Below, piece by piece: positions 39,010 to 53,112 of a stretch of DNA of 64,000 nucleotides. Source of the stretch: Hydractinia symbiolongicarpus (Eukaryota; Cnidaria; Hydrozoa; Anthoathecata; Hydractiniidae). Position 1 is the stretch's first letter, and each line of letters begins with the position of its first letter. A program made the position numbers and the translations under genes. A model generated the notes under the pieces. That model ran no database searches. It was not told the DNA's origin and saw only the letters and a program-made list of their open reading frames with translations. The stretch lies in NCBI RefSeq assembly GCF_029227915.1, contig NC_079884.1:15874001-15938000 (forward strand), given 5' to 3'.

Positions 39010-41370
39010 AAAAGCAATTTCTTGTAACATACCCTGCGGACGATAGTTGAAAGAAGGCGCTTGAAGAGAAAGGAGTTAATAAAGTGTATAAGTTATTTAT
39101 CAAGTAAATCTTATTAAAAACCATCAAAAACAGTTCTTCTAAGAACTTCGCTATCACATAGTAAGTTTATTTTAATTTTTATAGTTTTTTAAATTATTTA
39201 CTGTCTGTCTGTTTGTGGGGGGTTTTTTGGGCATTGTTCAGGTCTACGCGGGTTTTTCTCGATTACAAATGTAAAGCTACAACATAAAAAAGAGACAGTA
39301 ACACAAAATGACAGACATGGTGTAGACATATGATACGTGTAAAAGAAACAGAGTTGACATATTGGTACCAGAATAGTTTAGATAATCATAGTATAAATTT
39401 AAGGAATATCTGCTATTTTAGTTCCAGTTTGCCTCCTCAAAAATCATCCCCTGAATTAGAAATTATCTTTATATTTTCCTTTGAAATAAATTTATTGAGA
39501 TATTGTCTGACTAGAAAAATCAGCTCAATTTATCTCAAAGCTTACCTCCTGCAAGAAACAAGTTGGCTGGGTGTGCAGGTAAACTTTGTTTAGTTACACA
39601 CCTAGTGCACATCTAGTCACAAATGTCAAATTAATGTTGCATCTTGAGTGTGTTGGTGCTGCCTTTGATACTATCTAGCTAACTAGCTATAGCTAGCTAG
39701 CTAGCTACAACTTTTACAAAAGGAAAGGGCTGATAAATACGATAAATATAGCTAACACTTATTTCTTCCCCTCTTTGTATACCAGGAAAAAAACATTACC
39801 CTGCAGTCATTCTTGGAAGAATCTTTTTGGACAATCGCAACATCGTTTTATTTTGTTTGCCGTACGAAATTCTTGGAAATGTGTTTGCAAGGCCTGGACG
39901 AAGCACCTTCAGCATTAATCGTGATTCCCTGGTAAAGTTTTCACCAAGCTTAACCGTGGTTTCATGCATAATTATCTTTTTTTTAAATCAGTTTACGTAT
40001 TTTAATAGAGGAAATGTGACCCATGTAATTGGTGATTGGGCGTGTTTCCCTGCTTAATAGCTCGCCCCTGAAGCCGATGTGGACTGAAACCCTCAAAATA
40101 GTTTGCCCGCCGCCGTGCGAGGAGTAGAGCCAGCTGCGGGATTAGTAGTATATCGTGACTTACCCCAGAATTATATTAAATTTTTCTAAGTTTGAAATTG
40201 ATTAAATTGCAAAAGCTTCTTTATTTTTTAAAAAAAACAAGGCATATAAACACAGCTATTTTTAAGCTTTTTATTTGTACATATCACATTAACCGGCTTA
40301 GCAAATATCAGTTTATATATGTTTGTTTTGAGGTGAATAAAAAAATTAAACTGAACTAATATTGCATGGATAAGAGTAAAATGAAAGAATTGCAAACCTC
40401 ACGAGAAAAACATGGTGAGGAGTTTTCTTTATTAGACTGTATAAAAAATTTGCATGTTTTATTTACTTTATTTTATCCGTCGTCAAATTTTAGGATGCAT
40501 TTGCAGGAAGATGTGAGTTCTGTGTTTTTTGTCTTTTTTTCTGTTTCCTTCTTATTAGATTGTTTAACTTTTCGCACGACGTTGAGATCATATATAAGGT
40601 TTATTTTGTAGAAAGTGCACTACAATGTTCACATGTACTAAAAGTATTGAGACGATATTTATAAAATAGATCGACTAGATTAGATGTTTTTTTATAAGAC
40701 TTCCAATATACAAAAATTATTTGAGAAACAACCGTAAGATAGAAAAAAAATTAATAAAAACTACACTTTATTTAATCATAGTCTATACAATGAAGCAAGA
40801 CTATGATTTCGATATACGTGAAGAAAGACTTCATAAAATATTTGCGTATCCGCCCTAGGTATTATGTAGCCAAACGCGTAGATTAGATTCTGTTGTTCCT
40901 CTCCTCAAAGACATCTCCCTGAAATGTATCATCATTCACCCCGAGGGAAAATCTTTGAATATCGATAAAAAAAAGTCACACTATTTGATATTTTCGCCTT
41001 CATTTTCGAATATACCATAAGTTAAGAGAGAGGGGGGGAGGGGGACTCCTGAGCGCAGGAGGAGAGGCCAAAAACACCCTTGGTCCGTTTTTTTATCTGT
41101 TAATGTTTACAAATTTTCAAAGTGCTCATTTTTAACATGGTAGCGCAGGTCATGCTCGTTCACATTCCATAAAATAAAAACAGACAAAACAACACAACCA
41201 GCAACCGTATCCTGACCAATGGGGAAGTCTTTATAAATACAATAAATGTTAAGGAGAAAAGTCAACCTTCAAGTTACTAACACAAGAAATGCATATTTCT
41301 TTCACCCATTATTCTTTTAAATATAAAAACATTTTGAACCTCTCGTTTGTCCTCTCCTTTTTATTTTGCT
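39010..41370. other. Intergenic region between divergent ALDH4A1 and RalGEF genes
   Basis: Probably contains the promoters of both divergent genes. No clear exon is supported: frames at 39330-39593, 39827-40057 and 40366-40611 lack recognisable domains. It holds a TAGC microsatellite (39673-39707) and a G-rich tract at 41025-41045. Confidence 0.4.
39673..39707. repeat. TAGC microsatellite
   Basis: Imperfect (TAGC)n run. Similar runs occur at 148-162, 1444-1463 and 23545-23574, so the motif is dispersed in this genome. Confidence 0.7.
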
Positions 41371-44300
41371 ATGTCCTCACACCATCGCCATGTTATGGGT
41401 GGTGATGGAACTGTGAGATCAAAGTTGTGGTGGAAAGGTAATTCAACAATGACTCGTAAAACTGTGCTATCAAAGTCCTTATCAGATCCCACAAAACGGC
41501 TGGTATCGTCGTCATTGACAAATCTTTCAACGAAAGCGAAGCATGATAGTGCTTGTCCTTCTCCACAGGTAAAAACACAAACTTGTTGCTGTAGTAGAAG
41601 CCTATTTTATTGGAATTGAATATATTGCTAAGATAATTGTATAGCAGGTATAAAACAAAGATAAGCTTTGCTATCCTTTTAATATTAATTGGCATAATAA
41701 TAATAATAATAAAAAAAACCTGTAGTTAGTAGATTGTTTCCACTGGGGGTCACTAGAACAAATAAGAAACAAAAAATGATAAACCTGAGACTGCCTCAGC
41801 TCAATCAAACATAGTAACATTTATAATCTGTGAAAATTGAAAATAAAAAAAATAAAAAAAAAAGATTAAAAGTTAAAAGGTGATCTCCATTAGAATTTGC
41901 CAAATACATTAGAGACAGAAGTCTTAAACGAAAGCAGATTCCATCACAGGTTACTTGGTCTGGAAGATTATTCCACACTTTTGCAGCTCTAAATGGGAAG
42001 GCTTTTTTGCCAAATTCCGTATTGACCAAGGGAAGTTTGAACCTGTTTTTTGAAGCTCCTCTTGTTTGATGATTATGACAGTTTTTTGTCAAAAGGAATT
42101 TTGAGCGCATGTAATCAGGCGCAATGTGATTCATGGCTTTGCAAACTAATATGGCATCGTTTTTGATGAGTAAATTGTTCATTGAATATTCCCTCTCTTT
42201 TCCAAGAAAGGTACGGACACATTTTAATCGTTTTTCTAGTTTTCTCAATCTACCTTGGGTGGCACAAGCCCATGCCGAGGAGCAGTAGTTGAAATATGGC
42301 ATGACGTGTGAGGTGTTAAACAGGATGCAATGGTTCTAATTTTAGAATATTTAATTAGTATTTTTCTATTTATGTCATTAATGTGCTCTTCCCATTGCAT
42401 TTTTTGATTAAATGATCTTTAACTTTTTTGCTCCTCTTCAAAGGAATACCCACATAGTTGATAGTTTTGTTCTCAACTATTTTTAACTGGCTGTTGTTGC
42501 TGAAAAAGATGGTTTCAGCTTTGTCCGTATTAATAGTCATTTTGTTATTATTCAGCCAGAGGTCGACTTGCGAAAGTTCTAACTCGACCTGGGAGACAAG
42601 GGTATCCAAATTTTTATGGGACGAAATAATTATTGTATCATCTGCATATAGATGGTGGTAGTAGATGACAGATTTTAAGTCATCAATATACAAAAGAAAG
42701 AGCAACACAGATCCCTGCGGCACCCCAAAAGCGTCTTCATGAAGCAGATCTGATCCTGTGTCATTTACAAGAGTCAGCTGCATTCGGCCTGTTGAGTAGG
42801 ACTCGAACCAGTCAAAGGCAGCATCTCTGATGCCAAAACTGTTAAGTAACAATAATGACTTACTTTGATTGTCTCACTTGATTACTCAGTGGTATCACAA
42901 ACACAACCAGTAGGAACACAACAACACAACTTGATCCGCAACACAACAACACAACTGGATATCAACACAACTGCACAACCACTTGAGGCCCCACCAAGAA
43001 CATTCACTATTGTTTACAGTCTATATTATGGAGACAACATATTAATATCAACAAAAACACCATAGTTTTTTTAACAAAATTTTATGATCAACAGTGTCAA
43101 AAGCTTTTTTAAGTTCAATGAGCACAGCACAAACAAAGTTATGTTGGTCGAGCTCAGTGAGAATAAAATCAGAGACATCGACTACTGCAGTTTCTGTGGA
43201 AAAGAGTTTTCGAAATCTGGACTGTCTGTCATTCAGGAAATTGTGCTCAGAAATAAAATGAGACATTTGCTCATGCACTAACTTTTTAAAAATTTTCATA
43301 GGAATTGGCAAAATGGAGATAGGCCAAGGATCTGTTTTATTACCACTTTTAAAAATAGGCGAGACCCTTTTAGTCTTCCAACATTTAGGTACATAACCAG
43401 TAAATAAAGATTTGTTGAAAAGACTTGATAAATAAATACTTAAAACCGAGGAACCTGCTTTTTAGCAGTCGTGAACCAATTCCATCCAAGCCTGTAGCTT
43501 TATAAGTTTTAGTGAACTAATTATTTTTTCAACACTTTTGGTCTCAATACGAGCCCACCGAAAAATCGTGTCCGCTAACAGGTGGATTAACATTAGTAGT
43601 GTCAGAAGAAAATTTAGAGGCTAGTTTGGCAGAAACACTGACAAAAAATGAATTGAATGTGTAGGAAATTTCTTTTGGGTGAAAAGTTTCTGTACCATCG
43701 TTTTGGACTACTCGCTTTACTGAGGTAGTATTGCCTGACTTATCAGGAACCAGTTTTTTTAGGGTTTTCCAAAGTTGTTTTGGCCGTTTTTGAAGGTCCT
43801 GCAAAATGTCATTATAGTACTCGTTTTTGAGTCGATTTTTGAAACCTATTACCTAGTTCCTTTTTTGTTTGAAAGCTTCCCAGTCTATGATGGATTTTGT
43901 TTTTGATGCTTTTCGTTTCAAGAAGTCTCTTTCTTTGATGGCTATTATTATTTCATCAGTGGCCCATGCCTCAACACGACCAGAAAATCTATGTGTTTTG
44001 AAAGGGGCATGTTTGTCAGCCACTGTTTTAACATTTTTATTCAGTTTCTCACATGCTTCATCAAGGTCATCATAATTATTAAAATATGACCAGTCTAAAT
44101 TCCTGAGGTCCTTCAGAAAAGCCTCTTCACTGAAGTTCTTGTAGCTACGAACCTTGATAGTTCTAGGTTCAAATTTTGGCCTTTTGAATTTTCTGATCAC
44201 ATAAACTAAATTGTGATCACTGATGCCTAAATCCATGACACCAGTTTTAGAAATACAAGAACTGTTAGAGAGTATCAAGTCTATAAGAGTGCTACTATTT

Positions 44301-47300
44301 TCAGTAACACGAGTTGGCTCCATTACACAGGTTTTTGGTACTCTGCAAATCACTACCTCCGGGTGGCCTGTAAACCCCACACAAGTAAATAGGTTTAGTT
44401 TTTTTCAGGCACACTTTCACCCATAGTGAAACCAACCTGTTGTCTTTCAAGATATTTTGATACCAAAATAACAAAAGAAAAATTGCTTACTTATTTTTTT
44501 CAAGTGAAGCAAAGCAAACGAAGAAGACTAATCAAGATGTTGTAGGTGAGAAGTGTATACGTAATGTTGAAGGTGTTTTGGCTAGCACAGAGTAGGAGAA
44601 AAGGGTAGCTTGGAAGAATTATTATCAGAGGTTGCTTAACACTGAGTTTGATTGGGATGAGGATAATTTGTCTGGTGATGATGTTGTAGAAGGGCCGGCT
44701 ATGCAGATCAAGACAGAATGGGTAGTGGAGGCTATTAGGAAATTGAAGATTGGCAAGGCTGCAGGAGTATCAGGTATTGTTGCAGAGATGGTAAAAGCAT
44801 GCAGATATATTGGTGTTGAACTTATTACAAGTCTTGCTAACCAGATTATAAAGGATGGTGCTATTCCGAATGAGTGGCAGGCAAGTGTAATAGTGAATTG
44901 TTTCAAGGGCAAGGGTGATGCATTAGAAAGAGGTAACTATGGAGGTTTATAGTTGGTTGATCAAGTAATAAAAGTTATTGAAAGAGTGATTGATAAGTTA
45001 CTTAGAGAAAGAATTGATATAGATAAGATGCAATTTGGTTTTGTTCCAGGACGTGGCACTACAGATGCAATATTTTTACTCAGACAGCTTCAGGAAAAGT
45101 ATTTAGGAAAGAGAAAGAATCTGTATTTTGCCTTTGTAGATTTAGAGAAAGCTTTTGATAGAGTGCCATGTAAAGTTATTTGGTGGGCTATGAGAAAATT
45201 AGGTGTGGACGAGTGGCTAGTTACGATGGTACAGTTTATGTACAGCAATGCTAGAAGTCGTGTAAGGATTAATGATTCACTTAGTGGTGAATTAAGTGTA
45301 AATGTTCGTGTACATCAGGGTTCTGTACTTAGTCCTTTGTTGTTTGTTCTAGTTTTAGAACCACTGTCGATGGAGTTCAGAACAGGTTGTCCATGGGAGT
45401 TATTGTATGCAAATGACTTGGTTCTCATAGCAGAGTCGATGGAAGAATTAGTTGAAAAGTTTGAGAAGTGGAAGAAAGGACTAGAAGAGAAAGGGCTAAG
45501 GGTGAACACAACAAAGTCTAAAGTCATGATTAGTAGCATTGCAGCCCAGTGTGACCTTGTAGTTGGAAAGTGGCCTTGTGGAGTCTGCAGGAAAGGGGTT
45601 GGTAGTAACTCAATTTTTTGTCAGACTTACAAGCAATGGCTACATAAGAAGTGCAGTAGTATTGGTGGAAGGTTAAGAGCTGACATTCAGTTTGTATGCA
45701 AGCGTTACAAAGGTGAGATTATAGAGATGAAGTATTTCCAGCTTTAATGATGTATAACAGTGGCTCATTAGAGATAGTTGAGAACTTCTGTTACTTAGGT
45801 GATATGTTGGGCAGTGAAGGGGGTGTTGGAAGAAGTGTTACTTGCAGGATAGGTTCTGCTTGGAAAAAGTTCAGAGAGTTACTTCCTTTGTTGACTAGAA
45901 GAGTCTTGTCAATTGAGGTAAAAGGTAGGTTGTGAGAGGCCTGTGTAAAAAGTGTTATGTTGTACGGTTGTGAGACATGGGCAGTGAAGCAGGAAGATCT
46001 TGACCATTTAGAAAGGAATGATATGAGAATGGTTAGGTGGATGTGTAACGCCAGTCTGAGAGACAGAAAGAGTTCAGATGAGCTAAGAAGCAGGCTAAGT
46101 ATCCGCAGAATTAAAGATGTTATCCAGATAAGAAGATTGAATTGGCTGGGTCTCTTGGAAAGAATGGAGGGGGATGATTGGGTAAGAAAGTGTAGAGACT
46201 TGATAGTTCCTGGGGCAAAGCCCAGAGACAGACCGAGAAAGACTTGGCAGGAGGTTATAAGGACAGACTTGATACAGAGGAAGTTGAGTTTAGATCTAAC
46301 ACAGTCTAGATCAAATTGGAAGAGGGTCATTAATATACCCCGTCCAACCCATGCTAGCATGGAAAACGGACGTTAAGCCAAGAATGATGATGATGATGAT
46401 GATGATAACTCATGTATAAAACTCAATTATATTTAACATATTGTATTCTGATAAAGATATTTTTTCAAAATATGATAAATAAAATTACTCTCACACAATC
46501 AGTTCAAAATTAACGCAGTTTATATTCACATTATATTGAACATTTTAAGCACAACTTATTATCAATCCTTAACTGGTGAAAGAAAATTCGTTTCCCGGAG
46601 GATAAAACAACTTGGCACTATGTAATTCTTTTGCTCCAGATTTATTCTGACTTATTAACCCAGGGTTTTTAAACTAAATGGGTTGGTTGTACGAACAAAA
46701 TCATTTGTATATTTTCTTTTCTTCTTCTGAAGGAGTAAAGTTAAAAGATAATCAGAAAAAAAAATATTCTTTATTCACTCCATGTGTCTGCTCTTTATTA
46801 GTAAAAATAATAAAAAATTAATTTTTGATATGCGATATCAGATTTCTAAAATTATTTGCTTAATGTTTTACAAGATGTACAAAAGCTATATGATTTTTTT
46901 TATCATATTTGACCTAATTAATACATCTACATACGCACCAAAAGCCCATGTATTAGGTGATCTTCTTATGTCTCATGCTCTTTGCATTTCATATATAGGC
47001 TCTTCCTTGGATAGAGATGGAGGAAAATGGTGCATTGTATAATACTATTTTAAAGAAAGTAAGGTATCGGTCACACACCTTAGAAGACTTGGATGAAGGT
47101 GATTTATCCTTTAAGCAATGGGAAACTATAAAAGTCAAACAAATAAAAGCAGCATCGTTAGAAAAACTTGTAGAACATTTAACGCCGATATCTGAAGAAG
47201 AAGCTCAATCTGACCCTGGGTTTTTATTGGCATTCCTATGCACCTACAAAAGTTTTTCAACGACAACTGAAGTTATAGACCACCTGCTAAATAGGTATAT

Positions 47301-50300
47301 ATCGATTTGCATTACTTTACTTTAGAATGATGACCATATAGTGTGAATTGATGCTGCTTTTATTAGATTTTTGAAAGTTCTATAAGACAATAGAAATATC
47401 AGCTACTGAATGACTAACAACTCAACAAAGTACCTGAAGGGAATTAAATTTTGCAACAACTAATTTTTGTTAGAAATTTTTAGAAAATAAAACTTAATTT
47501 TTTGCAGAAACTAATTTTTCGAAAATTCATGAAAACTCATAAAAATTAATTACTGCGAAAATTAATTGCGGGTATATGTATAAGTTGATGTCTTTTTCTT
47601 TCTTTTTTTCTTTTTTTTTAATAGAAAAACTGCATTACCGTGTTATTATTTTTTATGATGCTCAAGATTAGTGTAAATGTTGTCCATGTCTATCTCAGCA
47701 ACCAGTGTATATAATAAAATAAATTGCAGCAATTGTTATTGTTTTTTTCATTTTATTTTATTATTTGTTTTGAGTTGCTTGATAGTGACACAGTAACAAT
47801 TATTAGAAAGAAAAAAAAGATGTAAAAAATATCTCTAGAATTGTGTTATAGAAAATCTGCATGAAAATCATTCTAGGAGTACTGCATAAACAATAAGGTT
47901 AAGGACATATTTTTTACCTATTTGGTTGTACACTCTGAAAACAATAGTGTGAGCTTTTATTGTAACATATTTTAATTAACATCATTCCTATCTTTCAGAT
48001 TTGAATTTTGTGAAAATTACAAATTAACATTACATGAGGATGAAGCCAATAGAATTATCAGGTTTAAAATTAATAATTTCAGATTTGAAATTTTCCCTTC
48101 CATGTTGACATACTACCAAGAAATATATATTGTGTGTTTGTGAAAACATCTGTGAACAGCTGAAAATGGCATAAATGTGTATTGCCTAGTTGTGTGAAGA
48201 TATTTATATGTCTCAAAACTTATAATAGAATAGTACATGTAAGTAAAAACTCCCTTTTTTAATTCTCGTATTTCTAGATTACTACATAAAGAAAAACGGT
48301 GAAAATGAAGTTTTTCCAGTGAAATATTGTCCATGTAAACTCCCTAAATTTTATAAAAAATTTGCTTTGTTGAAACTATAACATGTAATTTGGGAATTGT
48401 TATTCAATATAATATAGTGTTTTATCGTTTTTACAGGCGTATTTGTTCTGTTTTATCAATTTGGATAGACCAGTATCCTCTCGACTTTGACGAACCTCCT
48501 TCTTATAACAATCTGAACCGCTTAATTCGTTTTATGGAAAAACGCAGTCATATTTTAAGTGCAAAAGATCTTTATACTCGATGCGACCATAAGTTGACAA
48601 CTCTTACTGTTAGTCCTTTTGATGATGAACGTAAGTTGTTTATTTTTTTAAGCCAGCATACTGTAAAGGAATAAATTGTGCTCATCCTGTCAACAATTTT
48701 AATGACACCTGTAATTATTCTTGTCTAGGGCCACTTAAATTTAAATTTTGTTCCTGTATATCTGTCATTGGCTGTAATTGCAAAAGAAGCAATTCATTTG
48801 GAGAAGATGAGAAAAGCTTTGAATTAAAAACGTTCTCTGCTGCCTTTATAGCAGAACAATTAACTGTTGTAGATTCTGTAAGTGATTAATTTAAAAGGAA
48901 AATTTTTTGCTAATTCAAAGAATAAAAATTGCTTATGTAGCCTTTACCTTTAAAAACATTTTCTATTGAATCAACAAGTAATAAAAACTGACTCATTTCT
49001 TAATTGTTTTTATTTTCAATTCAAGTTTTTCAATTATTTTATAGGAATTGTTTCTCAGGGTTGTTCCACGTGAATGTCTTGCTTATTTTTGGTCTAAAAG
49101 AGATCCATCCAAAGGTTCAAAGGCACAGTCAATCAAATTAACTGTTGAACAGTTTAATTTTGTAACTTTGAAAGTTACCTCTACAATACTGAATGCTAAA
49201 GATAAAACAAACACTTATACTTCGTCAGCACGTGCGAAAGTGATATCAAAATGGATAGATGTTGCACTGGTAAGATTCTGTTCACCCTTGTAATACACAT
49301 TCATATTTTACTTAAATCTATAAGAATAAACACAAATAAACTTCTTTTTTGTATGTCTACTGCAAGCATCTTTGTGATATTAGGTCACTCATTTAATATA
49401 TGAAAACTTCAACATTTGGCTTCACATGTTCTAAACAGAAAATACTACTGCAACTAAAAAAAAGCTTGCATGTAAAAATCTGACAATTAACATATTTTTT
49501 TTAATTTACAGGAATTGAGAGATTTGAAAAACTTTTCTAGTTTGAAGGCTATCTTATCTTCATTACAAGTAACAGCTGTCTATCGATTATCATGTTCATG
49601 GGAACTTGTCTCTAAGTAAGTTTATTGTAACTGTTTATTGTATTTTTATATATTTTGGGGGTTAGCAGGAAAACATTAAAATTGGATATTTAAAAGGTAG
49701 CTGGTTCCAGTTGTTTTAATATAATTATTTTGGCAAGTGAAGGTGTAACCTTGTATATTTTCTTCTGATTAATTTATTTGTGGTTATAATTGTTATCTAT
49801 TGATGTGTGCTACCTCCAACATTTTAACTAAATTTTCAGACAGAATTGTATTCGAACCCACACACTTCACTTCACAGCGGATTTAAGTGACTTTTCTAGG
49901 GCTTACATCTTGAACTGCTCGTCCATCCCTTCATAGCACCAATTCTTCTGTATCAAACACCTTTCTTTGCTAGCTTAGTTACGTTTTTTTAGGTTGATTA
50001 GTTACATAGTTTACGATTTTTATAATTTAGATACTCAATGGAATTATATGAGGAGTTGTCAGAAATATTTTCAAATGATTCTAATCAAAAAGCATCCAGA
50101 GACTTACTCGTGCAGGTAAAACATTTGAGTAATCATGATAATTTTGAGAGCTTGATACTGAGAATGTGTTGAAACATCAGTAAGCATCGGTAGATAATTT
50201 TTCAGTTACATTACCACTGCTGCTTATATAAAAATCTGCAATATATATTATTTAAATAAAGTGCCAAACATATTTTAATACCATAAAAAAATTAAGTATC

Positions 50301-52882
50301 TCCATTGAAAGGATAGTATTCCTAACTAATTACGTCAGAAATGGTATATTTCACAGGTAATAATATTTCATAACTGATATGTTGAAATGTTTTCCCTGTC
50401 ATTTTTTTATGTAATGGTTAGATGTGGATTTTTCTGTTATACTGCCATTTAAGAGTGTCATTAAAGCTTGATGGAAAAAGAAAGAAAAAATACATTTAAG
50501 ATAATCTTGATGTACAAAAACGACTCTCCTCAGTGAATGACAGGCTCTATTTTCTGTTATCAGGAATTGTTTTCGATCTCATTTAGGTGCTCTAAATAAT
50601 TTTAACAAATAGTTTCCTCAAAAAATTATTCTTATGTCCAATAGAAGCAGAACACAACAAAGCAGATCATCATTACCAAAAAAGAAATCTTAGTAACAGG
50701 AAAATCTTAGTAACAGGTGTTTGCACAAAACAATGATGCAACACATTGTTTATTGCAATGTACTGTCTTTTTTTATACAACGCAAGGCTGAGTGGCAGTG
50801 AACGTGTATGTTGAACCTTTCAAACAAGAATATTTCTTAAGAAACATTTGGGCCTTTAATGGTCCTGATTAATTTCACGTTTCTTAAATAAAAAAGTAGT
50901 GTATTGATGTTTCATAGTTGTGCATTTGTAATAAAAAGATTTATGCAGCGTCTGCATCTTGTTCAGCATTGATATCTTCATCTTGTTTGACGAGGTAACA
51001 TTCTTTTTTTTATATATATATTTAGGAAGGAACTGCAAAATATTCTACTAATTCTCTTCGCAAATCAAAATCTAAACGTCAGTCATGGATGAAAGAGGTA
51101 CTCTTAGTTTATATGCACCTGTATCCTCTACGTTCATAATAACATTATTAACCAAATGGAATAATTTTTGTGCCATCTAAATGGGTTTAACCCCTATAGA
51201 AATTAGTTTCTCAAAAAACTAGGTCCTCAAACTAAAGACTTTTAAAATGTCTCTCCCCACCCCTCCCGTCTTTCCAAAAAAAAGAATTTGCTTAAGCCAT
51301 TAAAATGATGTTTCCACCCTCTTACCTTGTTGAAATTAACAACAGAATTTTTGATAAGGTCTTGATAATAAAACAATCATCATAACATGCATGGCAACTA
51401 TGAAAATCTTTTATTTCAATGTAGGGGGTAACTCAGGGAACAGTACCATACCTTGGAACGTTTCTAACTGATCTTACCATGATAGATTCTGCTCTTCCAG
51501 ACAATATCAAGGTATGAAGTATTATTGTTATTTATTGTTGTTTTTTAAGGTTTATGCTAAAAATTATTTTGGTCTATTTTTTTGCAAAATATTTGCATTT
51601 TAATTAGATAGTAACATGCTTGGTAGTAATAATGCACATAACATTTAATGTTATGTAAGCATTTGTGTGTGTTTTAGGAAAATTTAATCAATTTTGAAAA
51701 GAGACGTAAGGTAGGTTTATTTTCAAACCTTTTGTAAATTGATATTCTTGCAGAAAAAATGTTGAGCAACAAGCACTTAACTGCCTAGCATGGAATCTGT
51801 GGAGGTCAAAGTATTTTCTAAGAATATTGGATTTTTTTTGTATTTGATAGGAGTTTGAGATAGTTGTACAAATCAAACTACTGCAACAAGCAGCTAAAAA
51901 CTATACATTCACCCCAGTTGAAGATTTTTTTATGTGGTTTAATTTGATAAAAACATACACAGATAAAGAAAGGTAATTTTTCTTTCATCAATTTATGACA
52001 GTAACATTACTAATATAGGGGTTGTTTACCTAATTATTATGGTTGGTTATGAGGGTGATTATTAGTGAAGCACAATCATCAAATATTTTCATTAGTCTAC
52101 AAAGGCTATATTAGAGTATTTAAAGCTTCTATTTACAGAGGTTATTTTTTTTAATGTGCTCACTCTAGCTATGAAAAATCATTGGAGGTGGAACCACCAC
52201 CACCAAAAGACGGTAGCAAACCCACCACTCCTCAACCCCAAAGGAAGTCAGTCAGCATAAAGTAAGTTTGTGAATTTTAATCAAGCCAAAATGTTTTAAA
52301 AAATTTTGAAAAATATACTAATTTAAAAATTACCCAATTTGTTACCTCAATGACCACCATTAATGAGGACCACATGATGATCTTGGTTTAACACTACTTT
52401 TACCGATTTATCTTAGGAGGTATTTGAGTGAATCTGATCTTCTCCACAAGATGGATAATGTTCATAAAAGCCTTTCGTCATTTTCACTCGTTCAACTTAA
52501 GCTGGCAAGACACAATGTATGTAGTTTGTGGCAGTATTTTTTACTGTAAGGTTTAAATGTCGCGAAAGTTGATAGTATGACAGTGAACAACGTTGCTTAC
52601 ATTCGTACTATTTAGGCAGGATAGCAACATGTTTTGCATTCAAATTTCTGGACCCACAGATCTTTATCATCCATGTATAAAAATTTTAACTATGATGTCA
52701 AATGCTCCTAATCAATATTGAACATTAATCTTGTATTGTTGCTCAAATGACAGCAACAAATTGATGCTTCTTTAAATACCTCCAGAGATAGGGAAATGTT
52801 TCTTCTGGCGCAACGTACATCACGCGCACGTGCACGCCACAGTCAACCACAACAAATCCCTGATCATCTAGTACCTATAGGG
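41371..52882 (+). CDS. Ral guanine nucleotide exchange factor (RalGDS/RGL family), 3' part beyond window or lost
   Basis: Activates Ral GTPases by promoting GDP release, usually downstream of Ras. Fifteen phase-consistent exons: 41371-41568 (tentative first), 46999-47294, 47999-48061, 48437-48630, 48729-48877, 49045-49269, 49512-49615, 50031-50115, 51026-51097, 51425-51511, 51678-51710, 51851-51972, 52169-52261, 52417-52516, 52754-52882; 650 codons without a stop. Exons 2-4 form the RasGEF N-terminal (REM) domain ([24 protein letters not shown]). Exons 5-12 form the CDC25-type catalytic domain ([55 protein letters not shown]). Exons 13-15 are a Pro-rich and basic linker. The expected Ras-association domain is not seen; a GTAAGT donor at 52883 leads straight into the virus-derived element. 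The first exon ([13 protein letters not shown]...) is chosen because its donor phase and reading fit. Confidence 0.9.
41693..44400 (-). mobile_element. CR1/L2/Jockey-type LINE, decayed, with a nested insertion
   Basis: Antisense LINE in RalGEF intron 1. From 44380 downwards it encodes the C-terminal endonuclease domain ([19 protein letters not shown]) and a linker. The reverse transcriptase follows ([15 protein letters not shown] at about 43070; GVPQGSVL and [11 protein letters not shown] at about 42640-42740), then the C-terminal region ([22 protein letters not shown]). It ends in an ATT-type tail (about 41693-41712). Frameshifts break the ORF, and a 200-bp insertion (about 42855-43062) splits the reverse transcriptase. 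The catalytic YADD is intact but the copy cannot be active. Confidence 0.85.
42855..43062. repeat. About 200-bp nested insertion with CAACACAAC tandem words
   Basis: It separates two adjoining reverse transcriptase segments of the surrounding LINE. It contains four or five AACACAACAACACAACT-like words at 42900-42980. No coding capacity or clear target duplication is seen; the element type is unknown. Confidence 0.55.
44506..46412 (+). mobile_element. LINE with PHD-like finger, GAT tail, catalytic Asp changed
   Basis: A longer copy of the family at 30943-32072, inserted in RalGEF intron 1. The segment at 44632-44950 ([16 protein letters not shown]) ends at an in-frame TAG. The segment at 44953-45747 holds the reverse transcriptase palm ([36 protein letters not shown]) and the Cys/His cluster. 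The segments at 45747-45935 and 45957-46376 hold the C-terminal region ([24 protein letters not shown]). It ends with AACGGACGTTAAGCC and six to seven GAT repeats. The catalytic YADD is YAND, so the copy is inactive. The 5' end is truncated before the endonuclease. Confidence 0.87.
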
Positions 52883-53112
52883 GTAAGTACTTACCATGCT
52901 GTGCTTAGTCATGTATATCAAGGTAAAGTCCCTATGATGCTATGTTTATCCATGCATATCAAATCAATGCAGCAAATAAGTAAAAACAGTTCTAGCGCAC
53001 ATGAAGGTAAATTCCCCTGCACTGCTGACGTCATCAAAAATCAACACATGCGCAGTAGCATCCAAGATACTGAGCAAACCAAGGAGAAAAAAAAGAGGGT
53101 TGTGGTGATAAC

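Noticed and set aside
41025-41045. Possible G-quadruplex
   Set aside because: The G-rich tract does not provide four well-separated G-runs.
45315-46360. Long minus-strand frames opposite the LINE
   Set aside because: They are antisense shadows of the reverse transcriptase frames.
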